Notes: generated from the letters alone by a model not told the origin. Counted from the first letter of the stretch, positions 52,245 through 63,953 are shown. The stretch: 64,000 nucleotides of DNA from Sulfuriferula plumbiphila (GCF_009938015.1 NZ_AP021884.1:62001-126000); one strand, 5' to 3'. Numbers and translations: made by a program.

Positions 52245-52517
52245 ATGCTGCCCAATCAGAAACTGCTCGACGAAATCGGCGGAAAAATCAGCCAGGCAAT
52301 CAGCCAGAGCCCGGCCAAAGACATTGAGAAAAACATCCGCGCCATGATGCAGGGCGCGCTGCAAAAGCTCGATCTGGTGACGCGCGAGGAATTCGACGTG
52401 CAGCAGGAAGTGCTGCTGCGCACGCGCGAAAAACTCGCCGAACTGGAAACGCGCCTGGCACAGCTGGAAGCCCTGACGCCGCCCGTCTCCGATCAGCCGC
52501 AACAGCTGGAACCCTGA
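52245..52517 (+). CDS. ubiK: UbiK accessory factor
   Basis: The 90-residue product is the BMFP-type helical protein that supports ubiquinone synthesis. It has the typical start MLPNQKLLDEIGGKISQAI and a C-terminal coiled coil (VLLRTREKLAELETRLAQLEAL). AGGAG precedes the ATG at 52245; longer readings lack a start signal. It is divergent from the porin operon and 9 bases before comM, a common pairing. Confidence 0.9.
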   Translation: MLPNQKLLDEIGGKISQAISQSPAKDIEKNIRAMMQGALQKLDLVTREEFDVQQEVLLRTREKLAELETRLAQLEALTPPVSDQPQQLEP

Positions 52518-52526
52518 CCTCCGGTA

Positions 52527-54023
52527 ATGGGCATCGCCGTCCTCTATAGCCGGGCGCTGTCCGGCATGGACGCGCCGCAGGTGGTGGTGGAAGCGCACCT
52601 CGCCAACGGCCTGCCCAGCTTTACCATTGTCGGTTTGCCCGAGGCCGAGGTAAAAGAATCCCGCGACCGGGTGCGGGCGGCGATCCAGAACGCACGCTTT
52701 GAATTCCCGGCGCGGCGCATCACCGTCAACCTCGCCCCGGCCGACTTGCCCAAGGAATCCGGGCGCTTTGACCTGCCTATCGCGTTGGGCATCCTTGCCG
52801 CCTCCGGGCAGATTCCCGCCCATAAGCTGAAAGACTACGAATTCGCCGGCGAACTGGCCCTGACCGGTGAGCTGCGCCCGATCCGCGGTGCGCTGGCGAT
52901 GACCCTGGGTGCGGTTTCCAGCGGGCGGGCCTTCGTCCTGCCCAGCGCCAGCGCGCAGGAAGCCGCGCTAGTGGAAAACGCCGTCGTCCACCCCGCCGAT
53001 TCGCTGCTGGCCGTATGTGCCCATCTTGCCGGACAACCCCCGCTTCCCCTGCAAGCCGTACTGCCAGTGGCGCTTGCACAAGCGCACTACCCGGATTTCA
53101 ACGAAGTCAAAGGCCAGCTCGGCGTCAAGCGCGCATTGGAGATCGCCGCTGCCGGCGGCCACTCGGTGCTGATGGCGGGGCCGCCGGGTACCGGCAAGTC
53201 CATGCTGGCGGCGCGCTTTCCTGGCATCCTGCCCGGCATGAACGAACGGGAAGCCATCGAATCTGCTGCATTGCATTCCTTGAATGGCGGCTTTCGCATT
53301 GAGCACTGGAAGCGCCGCCCCTACCGCAGCCCGCACCACACCGCCTCTGCCGTGGCGCTGGTGGGCGGCGGCGGTATCCCACGCCCGGGTGAGATTTCGC
53401 TGGCGCACCATGGTGTGCTGTTCCTCGACGAGTTGCCGGAATTCCCGCGCAGCGTGCTGGAAGTGCTGCGCGAACCGCTCGAATCCGGACGCATCACCAT
53501 CTCGCGCGCCGCTCGGCAGGCCGATTTTCCGGCGCGCTTTCAATTGATCGCAGCGATGAACCCGTGCCCATGCGGCTACCTCGGCCACCCCACTGGCAAG
53601 TGCCGCTGCACGCCGGACCAGATTGCGCGCTACCGGGGGCGCATCTCCGGCCCGCTGCTCGATCGCATCGACATCCAGATCGAAGTCCCTGCGCTGTCGC
53701 ACGACGATTTGTTGCGCCAGTCCAACGGCGAAACCAGCGCCGCGATACAGATCAGGGTGGAAGCCGCCCGTGCCCGCCAGATTGCGCGCCAGGGCAAGCC
53801 CAATGCGGAACTGGGTAGCAAGGAAATCGACACCCATTGCGTACCGGATGCAGCGGGTGAGGCACTGCTCAAACACGCCATCGCGCGCTTCAACCTGTCC
53901 GCCCGTGCCTACCATCGCATCCTCAAGGTAGCGCGCAGTGTGGCCGACCTGGGCGACAGCGAACACATCGCCACGCGCCACATCGCCGAAACCATCCAGT
54001 ATCGGCGCTTGGCAGGCGGCTGA
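52527..54023 (+). CDS. comM: Mg-chelatase-like AAA ATPase ComM (YifB)
   Basis: The 498-residue ATPase matches ComM/YifB: an N-terminal Lon-like domain (GLPSFTIVGLPEAEVKESRDRVRAA), the Walker A GPPGTGKS (218-225), Walker B region VLFLDELPEFPRSVLEVLREP and a C-terminal part (YHRILKVARSVADLGDS). ComM is a hexameric helicase that promotes branch migration in natural transformation. No ribosome site precedes the ATG, so it is likely translationally coupled to ubiK. Confidence 0.93.
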   Translation: MGIAVLYSRALSGMDAPQVVVEAHLANGLPSFTIVGLPEAEVKESRDRVRAAIQNARFEFPARRITVNLAPADLPKESGRFDLPIALGILAASGQIPAHKLKDYEFAGELALTGELRPIRGALAMTLGAVSSGRAFVLPSASAQEAALVENAVVHPADSLLAVCAHLAGQPPLPLQAVLPVALAQAHYPDFNEVKGQLGVKRALEIAAAGGHSVLMAGPPGTGKSMLAARFPGILPGMNEREAIESAALHSLNGGFRIEHWKRRPYRSPHHTASAVALVGGGGIPRPGEISLAHHGVLFLDELPEFPRSVLEVLREPLESGRITISRAARQADFPARFQLIAAMNPCPCGYLGHPTGKCRCTPDQIARYRGRISGPLLDRIDIQIEVPALSHDDLLRQSNGETSAAIQIRVEAARARQIARQGKPNAELGSKEIDTHCVPDAAGEALLKHAIARFNLSARAYHRILKVARSVADLGDSEHIATRHIAETIQYRRLAGG

Positions 54024-54063
54024 CCCCGGCGCGAAAAACGCCTCCGGAATTTTTAGCCTGTAT

Positions 54064-54091
54064 AAAAAACGGGAACGCCGATTCGCCCGTT
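54064..54091 (-). terminator. terminator of the mre-lip gene string
   Basis: On the minus strand AACGGG, a 12-base loop and CCCGTT are followed by TTTT, just beyond the lipA stop. The six-pair stem and T-run make a fair intrinsic terminator. The convergent comM gene ends 40 bases to the left. Confidence 0.55.
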
Positions 54092-54103
54092 ATTGTCCCG
54101 GCA

Positions 54104-55036
54104 TTATGTTGTCACCCCCCGCGCCTGCTGATCCGCATGATAGCTGCTGCGCACCATCGGCCCGCAGGCGGCATGTTTGAAACCCATCTCGGTGGCGGCA
54201 GCCTCGAATACGGCGAACTGCGCCGGGGTGACGTAGCGGGTCAGCGGGATGTGGTGGCTGGAGGGTTGCAGGTACTGGCCAATGGTGAGCATGTCGACGT
54301 GGTGGGCTCTTAAGTCGCGCATGACTTCGAGCACCTCGTCGTCGGTTTCGCCGAGGCCGACCATGATGCCGGATTTGGTGGGGATGCCGGGGTGCTGCGC
54401 TTTGAAAGCTTTGAGCAGTTGCAGGGAATGGGCGTAGTCGGCGCCGGGTCGGACGGCCTTGTACAGGCGCGGCACGGTTTCCAGGTTGTGGTTCATCACG
54501 TCGGGTAGGGCGCGGCCCAAGAGGTCCAGCGCAATGTCGAGGCGGCCGCGAAAATCCGGGGTGAGAATTTCGATGCGGGTGTGGGGCGCGGTTGCGCGCA
54601 CGGCGCGGATGCACTCGGCAAAATGTCCGGCGCCGCCGTCCCTTAAGTCATCACGGTCGACGCTGGTGATGACCACGTATTTGAGTTTCATCGCGGCGAT
54701 GGTGTGGGCGAGGTGCGCGGGTTCTTCGCTGTCGGGTGCCAGCGGTTTGCCGTGGCCGACGTCGCAGAACGGACAGCGCCGGGTGCACAGGTCGCCCAGG
54801 ATCATGAAGGTGGCGGTGCCGTGACGGAAGCATTCGCCCAGGTTGGGGCAGGAGGCTTCCTCGCACACGGTGTGCAGCTTTTGCTCGCGCAGGATGGCCT
54901 TGAGTTCGGCGACCTCGGGCGAGTTGGGCGATTTGGCGCGGATCCAGGGCGGCATTTTGAGCCGTTCTTGCGGCACGATCTTGATCGGGATGCGCGCGGT
55001 TTTGGCTTCGCCTTTGTGCAGTTTGATATCGGCCAT
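54104..55036 (-). CDS. lipA: lipoyl synthase
   Basis: LipA is a radical-SAM enzyme that inserts two sulfurs into protein-bound octanoate. The 310-residue product has both clusters: the auxiliary one in [13 protein letters not shown] and the SAM cluster in CTRRCPFC. It closes a run of genes on the minus strand that starts at mreB. AAGGAA precedes its ATG. LipB, which supplies the octanoyl group, is the gene just before. Confidence 0.97.
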   Translation of the reverse strand: MADIKLHKGEAKTARIPIKIVPQERLKMPPWIRAKSPNSPEVAELKAILREQKLHTVCEEASCPNLGECFRHGTATFMILGDLCTRRCPFCDVGHGKPLAPDSEEPAHLAHTIAAMKLKYVVITSVDRDDLRDGGAGHFAECIRAVRATAPHTRIEILTPDFRGRLDIALDLLGRALPDVMNHNLETVPRLYKAVRPGADYAHSLQLLKAFKAQHPGIPTKSGIMVGLGETDDEVLEVMRDLRAHHVDMLTIGQYLQPSSHHIPLTRYVTPAQFAVFEAAATEMGFKHAACGPMVRSSYHADQQARGVTT

Positions 55037-55058
55037 GTTCAGGTTCCTTTGCTGTGCT

Positions 55059-55670
55059 TCACAGCGTGATATGTCGGGTCAGATGGGCGGCCAGTGTTTC
55101 AGCCAGCTCGGCCGGTGTCGCGGCGATGCCCACATCGCGGGTTTGCGTCACGGCCATGCCCTGGTGGCCACACGGATTGATATGGCTGAACGGGGTTAAA
55201 TCCATGTCCGCATTCAGCGCCACTCCGTGGTAGCTGCAGCCGTGTTTGATGCGCAGTCCCAGCGCGGCAATTTTGGCGCCGTTCACATAGACGCCGGGGG
55301 CGTCGGCCTTACGTTCAGCGCTTATGCCGTGTTCTGCCAGCAGGTCGATCACGGCCTGCTCCATGCGTCTGACCAGTTCGCGCACGCCCAGCCCGCGCCG
55401 TTTCAAATCCACCAGCAGGTAAGCCACCAGTTGGCCGGGGCCGTGGTAGGTGATCTGGCCACCGCGGTCGATTTTGACCAGCGGAATGTCGGTACGGTGC
55501 AGCAGATGTTCCGGCTTGCCGGCCTGCCCCAGGGTATAGACAGGCGGATGTTGCAGCAGCCAGATTTCGTCGTCCGTAGCGGCATCGCGCTGTGCGGTGA
55601 AATCCTGCATGGCATGCCAGGTGGGCGTGTAATCCACCCGCCCGAGGTGACGAATCAGCACGTCTGCCAA
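55059..55670 (-). CDS. lipB: lipoyl(octanoyl) transferase
   Basis: LipB moves octanoyl from acyl carrier protein to lipoate-dependent enzymes. The 203-residue product has the family motif [18 protein letters not shown] and the catalytic region [11 protein letters not shown] (lysine) and NPCGHQGM (cysteine). The start is probably the TTG at 55670 just past the ybeD stop; a GTG three codons later is the alternative. It is followed by lipA after 22 bases. Confidence 0.95.
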   Translation of the reverse strand: MADVLIRHLGRVDYTPTWHAMQDFTAQRDAATDDEIWLLQHPPVYTLGQAGKPEHLLHRTDIPLVKIDRGGQITYHGPGQLVAYLLVDLKRRGLGVRELVRRMEQAVIDLLAEHGISAERKADAPGVYVNGAKIAALGLRIKHGCSYHGVALNADMDLTPFSHINPCGHQGMAVTQTRDVGIAATPAELAETLAAHLTRHITL

Positions 55671-55673
55671 GGC

Positions 55674-55937
55674 TTACAGCACCAGCTTGACCATGGCGTG
55701 GCTGCTCAGTGCCCGGTACAGGTTATCCAGCTGTTCACGCGAGGTGGCGCGCACGGTGCAGGTCACGCTGAGGTAGTTGCCGCCGCTGCTGGGACGCATT
55801 TCCATGCTGGCGGCGTCGAAATCCGGCGCGTACTGCAGTACCACTTCGAGGATGGTCCGGGCAAACTCGGGGTGCGCCGCGCCCATGATCTTGATGGGGA
55901 AATCGCTCGGGTATTCAATCAGGCTGGCTTCGCTCAT
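55674..55937 (-). CDS. ybeD: DUF493 family protein YbeD
   Basis: The 87-residue product is the small ferredoxin-fold protein YbeD (DUF493), here starting MSEASLIEYPSDFPIKIMGA. It lies between dacA and lipB as in E. coli. It has no certain function; its fold resembles small regulatory ACT-like domains. GGAG precedes its ATG. Confidence 0.93.
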   Translation of the reverse strand: MSEASLIEYPSDFPIKIMGAAHPEFARTILEVVLQYAPDFDAASMEMRPSSGGNYLSVTCTVRATSREQLDNLYRALSSHAMVKLVL

Positions 55938-55949
55938 CGGATCTCCACC

Positions 55950-57086
55950 TCATTTGAATATCAGGCGCAGGCCATCCCAGGCACGCCCGAAGAGGTTGGC
56001 TACGCCCACGCTTTCCAGGGCCAGCAACGGATATTGCGCCAGCGGTTTGTTATTCAGCGTAAGGGTGACGGTGCCCACCTGCTGGCCTGCCACCAGCGGC
56101 GCCAGCAGCGGCTGGCGCGTGGTCAGGCTGGCTTTGATGTCTCTGGCCTGACCGCGCGGCAGGCTGAGGTAGACGTCGCGGGTGAAGCCGGTTTTGATGG
56201 TATTGGAGGCGCCTTTCCAGACTTTCAGCTTGGCCACGGTCTGGTTTTTGGCATATAGCCTCACGCTGTCGAAAAACTGAAAGCCGTAATTGAGCAGGCG
56301 CTGGCTCTCCATCGCACGCACTGCATCGGCGTCGGTGTCCAGCACCACCGACAACAAACGGCGCTCGCCGCGCCGCGCCGAGGCAATCAGGCAGTAGCCC
56401 GCGTTCTGGGTGTGGCCCGTTTTCATGCCGTCCACGGTGGGGTCAGTCCATAGCAGGCGGTTGCGATTGGCCTGGGTGATGCCATTGTAGGTGTATTCCT
56501 TGATCGAGTAGAGCGGATAGAACTCGGGAAAATCGCGCACGATGGCCGCTGCCAGCCGCGCCAGATCACGTGCTGTGGTGTAGTGCTGCGGATCCGGCAG
56601 GCCGGTGGAATTGACGAAGTGGGTGTTGCTCATGCCCAGGCGCTGGGCCTGCTTGTTCATCATCGTGACAAACCCGGCCTCGCTGCCGCCAATGGTCTCG
56701 GCCAGGGCAATCGTGGCGTCGTTGCCGGATTGCACGATCATGCCGCGCAGCAGCTCGGCCACGGTGACCGGTTTGTTGGGCTCGATGAACATGCGCGAGC
56801 CTTCGGCCTTCCAGGCTTTTTCCGACACCGGCAGGGTGTCGGTCAACTTGATGCGCCCCTGGCGCAGGGCGGCGAAGCTCAGATACGCGCTCATCAGCTT
56901 GGTCAGCGATGCCGGTTCGATACGCTGGTCGGCATTGTGCTCGGCCAGTGCCTGACCGCTTTGGGTGTCGAGCAGCAGCCAGGCCTTGGCCGCCAACTGG
57001 GGCGGCGGCGCCATCGGCAGGTCAGCCGGGGCAGCCAGTGCGGTGAAGGAAATAAACAACAATAGGAGGGCAAAGAATTTTTTCAT
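55950..57086 (-). CDS. dacA: D-alanyl-D-alanine carboxypeptidase (PBP5/6)
   Basis: The 378-residue product trims the terminal D-alanine of peptidoglycan stems. It has a signal peptide (MKKFFALLLLFISFTALAAPA), the active-site SLTK at 60-63, the SGN at 120-122 and the KTG in GMKTGHTQ. A C-terminal amphipathic helix (NLFGRAWDGLRLIFK) anchors it to the inner membrane. It follows rlpA after 34 bases. Confidence 0.95.
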   Translation of the reverse strand: MKKFFALLLLFISFTALAAPADLPMAPPPQLAAKAWLLLDTQSGQALAEHNADQRIEPASLTKLMSAYLSFAALRQGRIKLTDTLPVSEKAWKAEGSRMFIEPNKPVTVAELLRGMIVQSGNDATIALAETIGGSEAGFVTMMNKQAQRLGMSNTHFVNSTGLPDPQHYTTARDLARLAAAIVRDFPEFYPLYSIKEYTYNGITQANRNRLLWTDPTVDGMKTGHTQNAGYCLIASARRGERRLLSVVLDTDADAVRAMESQRLLNYGFQFFDSVRLYAKNQTVAKLKVWKGASNTIKTGFTRDVYLSLPRGQARDIKASLTTRQPLLAPLVAGQQVGTVTLTLNNKPLAQYPLLALESVGVANLFGRAWDGLRLIFK

Positions 57087-57120
57087 CAGCTAATCAGTGA
57101 GCAATCAGGAAGGTTTTGGT

Positions 57121-57999
57121 TCAACGGATAACACGAACCGGCTTCAGATTCATCCGCTGTTGCACTTCGCGCGCTGCCTGGTCGGCACTGTCCGTATCGG
57201 CATAAGGTCCCAGCGCGACCCGGTAGCGGTCGTCGCGGTTGAAAATGACCAGCTCATTGCTTTGGGTATCGAGCTGGGTGGCGGCGCGCGCCAGCAATTT
57301 CTCGGCATTGGCGCGACGGGTGAAACTACCCAGTTGCAAATAAGTTCCGGAATCGCTGCCTGCGTCACGGTCGCGCGCAATGTCTCCGGGGGTAATGCTC
57401 TCCACCTCAACCCGGCCGCTGCCGCCCTGCACGATGCCGAGCTTGTGTGCGGCGGTATACGACAGATCAATGATACGCCCGCTATGAAACGGGCCGCGGT
57501 CATTGATGCGCACCACCACGGATTTCCCCGTAGCCAGTGACGTCACCCGCGCGTAGCTGGGCAGCGGCAAAGTGGGATGTGCAGCCGTCATTGCATACAT
57601 GTCGTAAGTCTCGCCGGAAGACGTGCGTTTGCCATTAAACCGGCGTCCATACCAGGATGCCAGTCCTTCTGCTTTATAGCCCTTGCTGGTGGCCAGGGGC
57701 GTATATTCATGACCCAGCGCCAGGTAAGGTCTATTGGCGTATTTGTACAGCGGTTCTGGCCTGGGTACGGCATCGGGTATTGCATCCAGATCGGGCGGCG
57801 GATTGTCGCCCGGACCGTCGTCCAGATAATAACCTCCCGGCTTGGCGGATTTGGCTACATTGCCGCTGGCCGCAGGCTCGGCGGGCCTGGCGGCACCGCC
57901 AGCCGGCGTGGCGGGCGTTTCCGGCACGGTACGCAGCGGCTGGCCGGCGCAGCCCGCCAGCACCAGAACGGCGATGTAGAGTGTAAACTGTGGTTTCAT
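57121..57999 (-). CDS. rlpA: septal ring lytic transglycosylase RlpA
   Basis: The 292-residue lipoprotein has the lipobox VLAGC (lipidated C17), a proline-rich linker, the double-psi beta-barrel (ASWYGRRFNGKRTSSGE, ... RINDRGPFHSGRIIDLS) and a C-terminal SPOR domain (about 218-292) that binds denuded peptidoglycan at the division site. Its ATG overlaps the rodA stop by four bases (ATGA). In Pseudomonas it has lytic transglycosylase activity; activity here is inferred. Confidence 0.93.
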   Translation of the reverse strand: MKPQFTLYIAVLVLAGCAGQPLRTVPETPATPAGGAARPAEPAASGNVAKSAKPGGYYLDDGPGDNPPPDLDAIPDAVPRPEPLYKYANRPYLALGHEYTPLATSKGYKAEGLASWYGRRFNGKRTSSGETYDMYAMTAAHPTLPLPSYARVTSLATGKSVVVRINDRGPFHSGRIIDLSYTAAHKLGIVQGGSGRVEVESITPGDIARDRDAGSDSGTYLQLGSFTRRANAEKLLARAATQLDTQSNELVIFNRDDRYRVALGPYADTDSADQAAREVQQRMNLKPVRVIR

Positions 58000-59093
58000 G
58001 ATTTGAGTAACTTTCGGTGGGTTTTTACGCTCATCAAAATGCCAAAGCCCAACATCACCGTGACCATTGCCGTGCCGCCGTAACTCACCAGCGGTAACGG
58101 CACGCCCACCACCGGCAGGATGCCGCTGACCATGCCCATGTTGACGAATGCGTAAGTAAAAAATGCCAGCGTCAAACTGCCTGCCATCAACCGGGCAAAC
58201 AGTGTAGGCGCGCTGGCAGCGATCATCAAGCCGCGCACAATGATGGCCAGGAACAGGGTGAGCAATAGCACGTTGCCGAGCAGACCGAACTCTTCGCTGA
58301 ATACCGCGAAAACAAAGTCCGTGGTGCGTTCCGGCAAAAAATCCAGGTGGGTTTGGGTGCCCTGCAACCAGCCCTTGCCAAAGCTGCCGCCCGACCCCAT
58401 GGCAATGGTGGACTGGATGATGTGGTAGCCCGCGCCCAGCGGATCCTGGGTCGGGTCTATCAGCGTCAGCACGCGCTTTTGCTGGTAATCATGCAGAAAA
58501 TGCCACGCCACCGGCAGGCTGGCAGCCAGTGCCGCCAGCATGCCCAGCATGATGCGCCAGGGCAGGCCGGCGAAAAACAGCACATAAAAACCAGACGCGG
58601 AAATCAGCAGCGCGGTGCCCAGGTCGGGCTGCTTGGCTACCAGCGCCACCGGTATTGCCAGCAGCAACGCGGCAATGCCGTAATCCTTGAGGCGCAGGGT
58701 GGCTTCGTGGTGGTGGAAATACCAGGCCAACATCAGCGGCATGGCAATTTTCATGATCTCGGAGGGCTGGATGCGCGTCACCCCCAGATCGAGCCAGCGC
58801 CGCGAGCCATTGACCACTTCGCCTGCCGTGGCGACGCCGAGCAGCAGCAACACTCCCACCACATACAGCGGCAACGCCAGGCTGAGCAGATATTGCGGCG
58901 GAATATTGGCCACCAGCACCATGACGCCCAACGCCACCAGCATGTTGAGGCCATGCGACAGGAGTCGCGCATCGCTCTGGCTGGCCGCGCTGTACTGCAC
59001 AAACAGGCTCATCAGCATCAGCGTCAGCAGCAGCAGCAGCAGGGGCGCATCGATGTGCGACAGCACTTTGAGCAGCCAGCGTCTAATCCGCAT
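57996..59093 (-). CDS. rodA: rod-shape peptidoglycan polymerase RodA
   Basis: RodA is the SEDS glycosyltransferase that works with PBP2 in elongation. The 365-residue product has about ten membrane helices and the SEDS motif GTAMVTVMLGFGILMSV at the end, and GSGGSFGKGWLQGTQTHLDFLPE in the large loop. The ATG at 59093 has AGGAG upstream and overlaps the mrdA end by 11 bases. Longer readings lack a start signal. Confidence 0.96.
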   Translation of the reverse strand: MRIRRWLLKVLSHIDAPLLLLLLTLMLMSLFVQYSAASQSDARLLSHGLNMLVALGVMVLVANIPPQYLLSLALPLYVVGVLLLLGVATAGEVVNGSRRWLDLGVTRIQPSEIMKIAMPLMLAWYFHHHEATLRLKDYGIAALLLAIPVALVAKQPDLGTALLISASGFYVLFFAGLPWRIMLGMLAALAASLPVAWHFLHDYQQKRVLTLIDPTQDPLGAGYHIIQSTIAMGSGGSFGKGWLQGTQTHLDFLPERTTDFVFAVFSEEFGLLGNVLLLTLFLAIIVRGLMIAASAPTLFARLMAGSLTLAFFTYAFVNMGMVSGILPVVGVPLPLVSYGGTAMVTVMLGFGILMSVKTHRKLLKS

Positions 59094-60993
59094 GCACTTC
59101 TCCTGTTGCGCCCGCCGGGGCCTTAAGCACCTCGCTTTTGGGCAGCTTGCCAAGCAGATAATAATCCATCACCGCGCGTGCAATCGGCGCCGCCGTGGTG
59201 CCGCCGTGCATGCCGTTTTCCACCAGCACCGCCAGCGCGATCCTGGGTGCGTCCGCCGGCGCAAATGCAATATACACCGCATGGTCGCGGTGGCGGGCCA
59301 AAACACGCCGGGCGTCGTATTTCTCGCCCTGTTTGATGCCGACCACCTGGGCGGTGCCGGTCTTGGCGGCAATCAGATAGGGCGCGCCCGCATTCGCTGC
59401 GGCTGCGGTGCCCCCGGGACGAGTGACATCCTCCATTGCAGCCACCACGACCTGCAGATCAGCCGGATTGAGCTTGATGCGGTTAAGCACCTGCGGCAGC
59501 ACTGCGCGGCGCTGGCCGGTACGACTATCGATAATCGCCTGCACCAGTTGTGGGCGAAAGGCGATGCCACCATTGGCCAGCGCAGCCGTGGCCACCGCCA
59601 GTTGCAACGGCGTGACCAGATTATAGCCCTGGCCGATACCGGCGATCACTGTCTCGCCGGGGTACCAGGGTTGTCTGGAGCGTTTGGCCTTCCACTCGCG
59701 CGACGGCAATACCCCCGCCACCTCACCCTCCATGTCGATGCCGGTTTTCCGGCCGAAGCCAAACTGGGACAGGAAGGCATGCATGCGGTCTATGCCCAGG
59801 TCGTTGGCAAGACGATAGTAATAGGTATCGCACGACTGCACGATGGATTTGTGCATGTCCACCATGCCGTGTCCGCCTGCCTTCCAGTCGCGGTAGCGGT
59901 GGCTACTGTTGGGCAGCGAAAAATAACCGGGGTCGAAGATGGTGTCACTGGGCTTGCGTACCCCGTAACTCAAACCTGCCAGCGCCATGAACGGCTTGAT
60001 CGTGGAACCTTCCGGATAGGCGCTGCGCAGCGCGCGATTAAGCAGCGGTTTGTCGGGCGAGTCATTGAGTGCGTTCCAGCTCGCCGTGTCAATGCCATCC
60101 ACGAACAGGTTGGGATCGAAACCGGGCGTGCTGACAAATGCCAGCACCCCGCCGGTTTTGGGATCGATGGCCACCAGCGCGCCGCGATAGCTGCCGAAGG
60201 CTTTTTCCGCCACCGCCTGCAGCTTGCTATCCAGATACAGCACCAGGCTGTTGCCGGATACCGGATTGATACGCGACAGGGTGCGCACCGCGTGGCCGCC
60301 CGCGTCGGTTTCCACCTGCTCGGCGCCGGTGATGCCATGCAACTCGGTTTCGTAGCTCTGCTCGATGCCCACCTTGCCGATGTGGTCGGAACCCCGGTAG
60401 TTGGCCATGACGCCCTCTTCATCGAGGCGTTTCAGGTCGGCATCGTTGATACGCCCGATGTAACCCAGCAGGTGCGAGGCGGAGGCCCCCAGCGGGTATT
60501 GCCGGAACAGACGCGCCTTGACCTCGACTCCGGGAAAGCGATAGCGATTGGCCGCCAGTTTCGCCACCTCCTCATCGGTGAGCCGGGTGCGCAGCGGCAG
60601 CGCCTCAAAATTGCGGCTCTCGGCCATCAGCTTGGCAAAACGCTTGCGCTGTGCCGGGGTGATCTCGACCAGCTGCGCCAGGCCATTGATGGTGGCGTCC
60701 AGATCGCCGGTTTTGCTCGGGGTGATCTCCAGAGTGTAGGCAGAATAATTGTGCGCCATCACCACGCCGTGGCGGTCGAGAATCAGCCCTCGATTGGGTG
60801 GCGTGGGCACAACCGTGATGCGGTTGTTTTCGGCCAGGGTGTGGTAGCGCTGGTATTCCAGCACCTGTACATAAAAAAACCGCGCCAGCAGCAGCAGGAA
60901 CAGCACCACCACAAACCCCGCGGCGATGACTACGCGCTGGCGAAACCCGGCTAGTTCAAGCTGGTAATTTCTGAGCTGCGCAGGTCGGCTCAT
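59083..60993 (-). CDS. mrdA: penicillin-binding protein 2
   Basis: The 636-residue transpeptidase of cell elongation has one N-terminal membrane helix (about 24-46), the pedestal domain and the transpeptidase domain with S330 in GSTIKP, SCD (SCDTYYY) and KTG (AAKTGTAQV). The ATG at 60993 overlaps the mreD stop (ATGA). It works with RodA. Length is normal. Confidence 0.96.
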   Translation of the reverse strand: MSRPAQLRNYQLELAGFRQRVVIAAGFVVVLFLLLLARFFYVQVLEYQRYHTLAENNRITVVPTPPNRGLILDRHGVVMAHNYSAYTLEITPSKTGDLDATINGLAQLVEITPAQRKRFAKLMAESRNFEALPLRTRLTDEEVAKLAANRYRFPGVEVKARLFRQYPLGASASHLLGYIGRINDADLKRLDEEGVMANYRGSDHIGKVGIEQSYETELHGITGAEQVETDAGGHAVRTLSRINPVSGNSLVLYLDSKLQAVAEKAFGSYRGALVAIDPKTGGVLAFVSTPGFDPNLFVDGIDTASWNALNDSPDKPLLNRALRSAYPEGSTIKPFMALAGLSYGVRKPSDTIFDPGYFSLPNSSHRYRDWKAGGHGMVDMHKSIVQSCDTYYYRLANDLGIDRMHAFLSQFGFGRKTGIDMEGEVAGVLPSREWKAKRSRQPWYPGETVIAGIGQGYNLVTPLQLAVATAALANGGIAFRPQLVQAIIDSRTGQRRAVLPQVLNRIKLNPADLQVVVAAMEDVTRPGGTAAAANAGAPYLIAAKTGTAQVVGIKQGEKYDARRVLARHRDHAVYIAFAPADAPRIALAVLVENGMHGGTTAAPIARAVMDYYLLGKLPKSEVLKAPAGATGEVHAD

Positions 60994-61511
60994 GAGGCAT
61001 CTGCAGCCCGCGGTGCCTGACGCGGCCACTGCAGCAGCAGGGATACCGGCAGCCATAGCAGCGTGCCGCTAGGGACTGCCAGAAAATATTCGGCCCCGCT
61101 GAACGCATGCCCGGCAAAAGTGGCCGCGAGGATGCTGGTCAATTGCTCGGCCAGCAGCAGCGGCAGCATCTGCAGTGTCTGCTGCCAGAGATTGAAATTG
61201 AGGATGCGGCGCTGCAGCAGCAACGCGCCGAACGCCGCCACGGTATAGGCCATGGCGTGTTGGCCGAGTACCCCGCCATTCGCCAGATCGGTGAGCAGGC
61301 CCAGCCCCCACGCCGCGCCCATGCCGACACGCCGCGGCTGCTGCACCACCCAGTAGAGCATGATTACCAGCAAAAAGTCCGGCCGCCACCACAGTGCCGT
61401 ACCCATCCATGGCAGCAGGTTGAGCGCCAATCCCGCCAGCAGGCTGATCACGATCAGCGGGGTGCGCGCCGCGACCGGCATGGTCGGACCCTTGGGCGTG
61501 ACAAAGCTCAT
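60990..61511 (-). CDS. mreD: rod-shape-determining protein MreD
   Basis: This 173-residue membrane protein has about five helices (LLAGLALNLLPWMG, FLLVIMLYWVVQQPRRVGMGAAWGLGLLTD). Its start overlaps mreC's stop (ATGA). It bridges MreC and the elongasome in the inner membrane. Confidence 0.92.
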   Translation of the reverse strand: MSFVTPKGPTMPVAARTPLIVISLLAGLALNLLPWMGTALWWRPDFLLVIMLYWVVQQPRRVGMGAAWGLGLLTDLANGGVLGQHAMAYTVAAFGALLLQRRILNFNLWQQTLQMLPLLLAEQLTSILAATFAGHAFSGAEYFLAVPSGTLLWLPVSLLLQWPRQAPRAADAS

Positions 61512-62398
61512 TTCGGCTTGCCTTGAGGAACGTGCCGTGCCGGCAGCGCTGCGCGGGAAGCGGGTGTGCCATCCACGATCAACACTTGCCGATAACTATT
61601 AATAGCGGCTTTGGGAATGCATTCAACGCGCAGGAATGCATGATTCGCGCTATGGTCAATACGCGCTACCGTGGCCACCGGCAGGCCGGGTGGGTACACT
61701 CCGTCAATTCCGGAAGTCACCAGCAGGTCGCCATTGCGAATATCCGCGCTCTGCGGCAGGTAAGGTACATCGATAACGCCATCCGTTCCTTTGCCGAAAG
61801 CGATCGCACGCAAACCGTTACGCCGGATTTGCACTGGCACCGGCTGCCCGGCATCGGTGAGCAAGGTGATTTCGCTGGTGTAGGGATAGACGCGGGTAAC
61901 CTGGCCCAGCAGCCCGATTTCATCCATTACCGGCTGGCCGGCGCGCACGCCATCCTGGCTGCCACGATCCACAATGATTTTACGGCTGTACGGGTCGCGC
62001 GGCACCGAGATGATTTCGGCCAGGCGGGTGTGCAATGCGGTGCGTTTACGCGCATCAAGCAAGGTACGCAGACGGTTATTCTCCTGCTCCAGATCACGGT
62101 AGCGCAGTACGGCACCGGCATAATCCAGGTTGCGCTGGCGCAGCACGGCGTTGTCGTGCTGGAGGTCGGCGTGATTGACAAAAAAGCCGCTGACCTGGTC
62201 ATATATGCCCAGCGGTGTCTGGGCTGCTTCCTGGATCGGGTAGAGCAGGGTAGACAAAACACTGCGCACGCCACCCAATACCTTGAAACGCGTATCTGCC
62301 ACGATCACCGCAATGCTGATCAGCACATAGATCAACAGGCGCGCGCCCGCGCCCGGGCCGCGCGGAAATAGTTGCAGTTGGGCGTCCCGGTTGGGCAT
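61508..62398 (-). CDS. mreC: rod-shape-determining protein MreC
   Basis: The 296-residue protein has one membrane helix (about 17-37), a periplasmic coiled coil (about 65-110) and two beta-barrels (VPRDPYSRKIIVDRGSQDGVRAGQPVMDEIGLLGQV). It couples MreB to peptidoglycan synthases. The ribosome site is weak and it lies 63 bases after mreB. Confidence 0.94.
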   Translation of the reverse strand: MPNRDAQLQLFPRGPGAGARLLIYVLISIAVIVADTRFKVLGGVRSVLSTLLYPIQEAAQTPLGIYDQVSGFFVNHADLQHDNAVLRQRNLDYAGAVLRYRDLEQENNRLRTLLDARKRTALHTRLAEIISVPRDPYSRKIIVDRGSQDGVRAGQPVMDEIGLLGQVTRVYPYTSEITLLTDAGQPVPVQIRRNGLRAIAFGKGTDGVIDVPYLPQSADIRNGDLLVTSGIDGVYPPGLPVATVARIDHSANHAFLRVECIPKAAINSYRQVLIVDGTPASRAALPARHVPQGKPK

Positions 62399-62461
62399 GG
62401 GCTATCGAGGTATTCCAATGGCTTGAGGCGGCGATGAGGTGCGGCGGTGCAGCATTGCAGA

Positions 62462-63943
<1,482 letters not shown>

Positions 63944-63953
63944 CCCTCCCCCC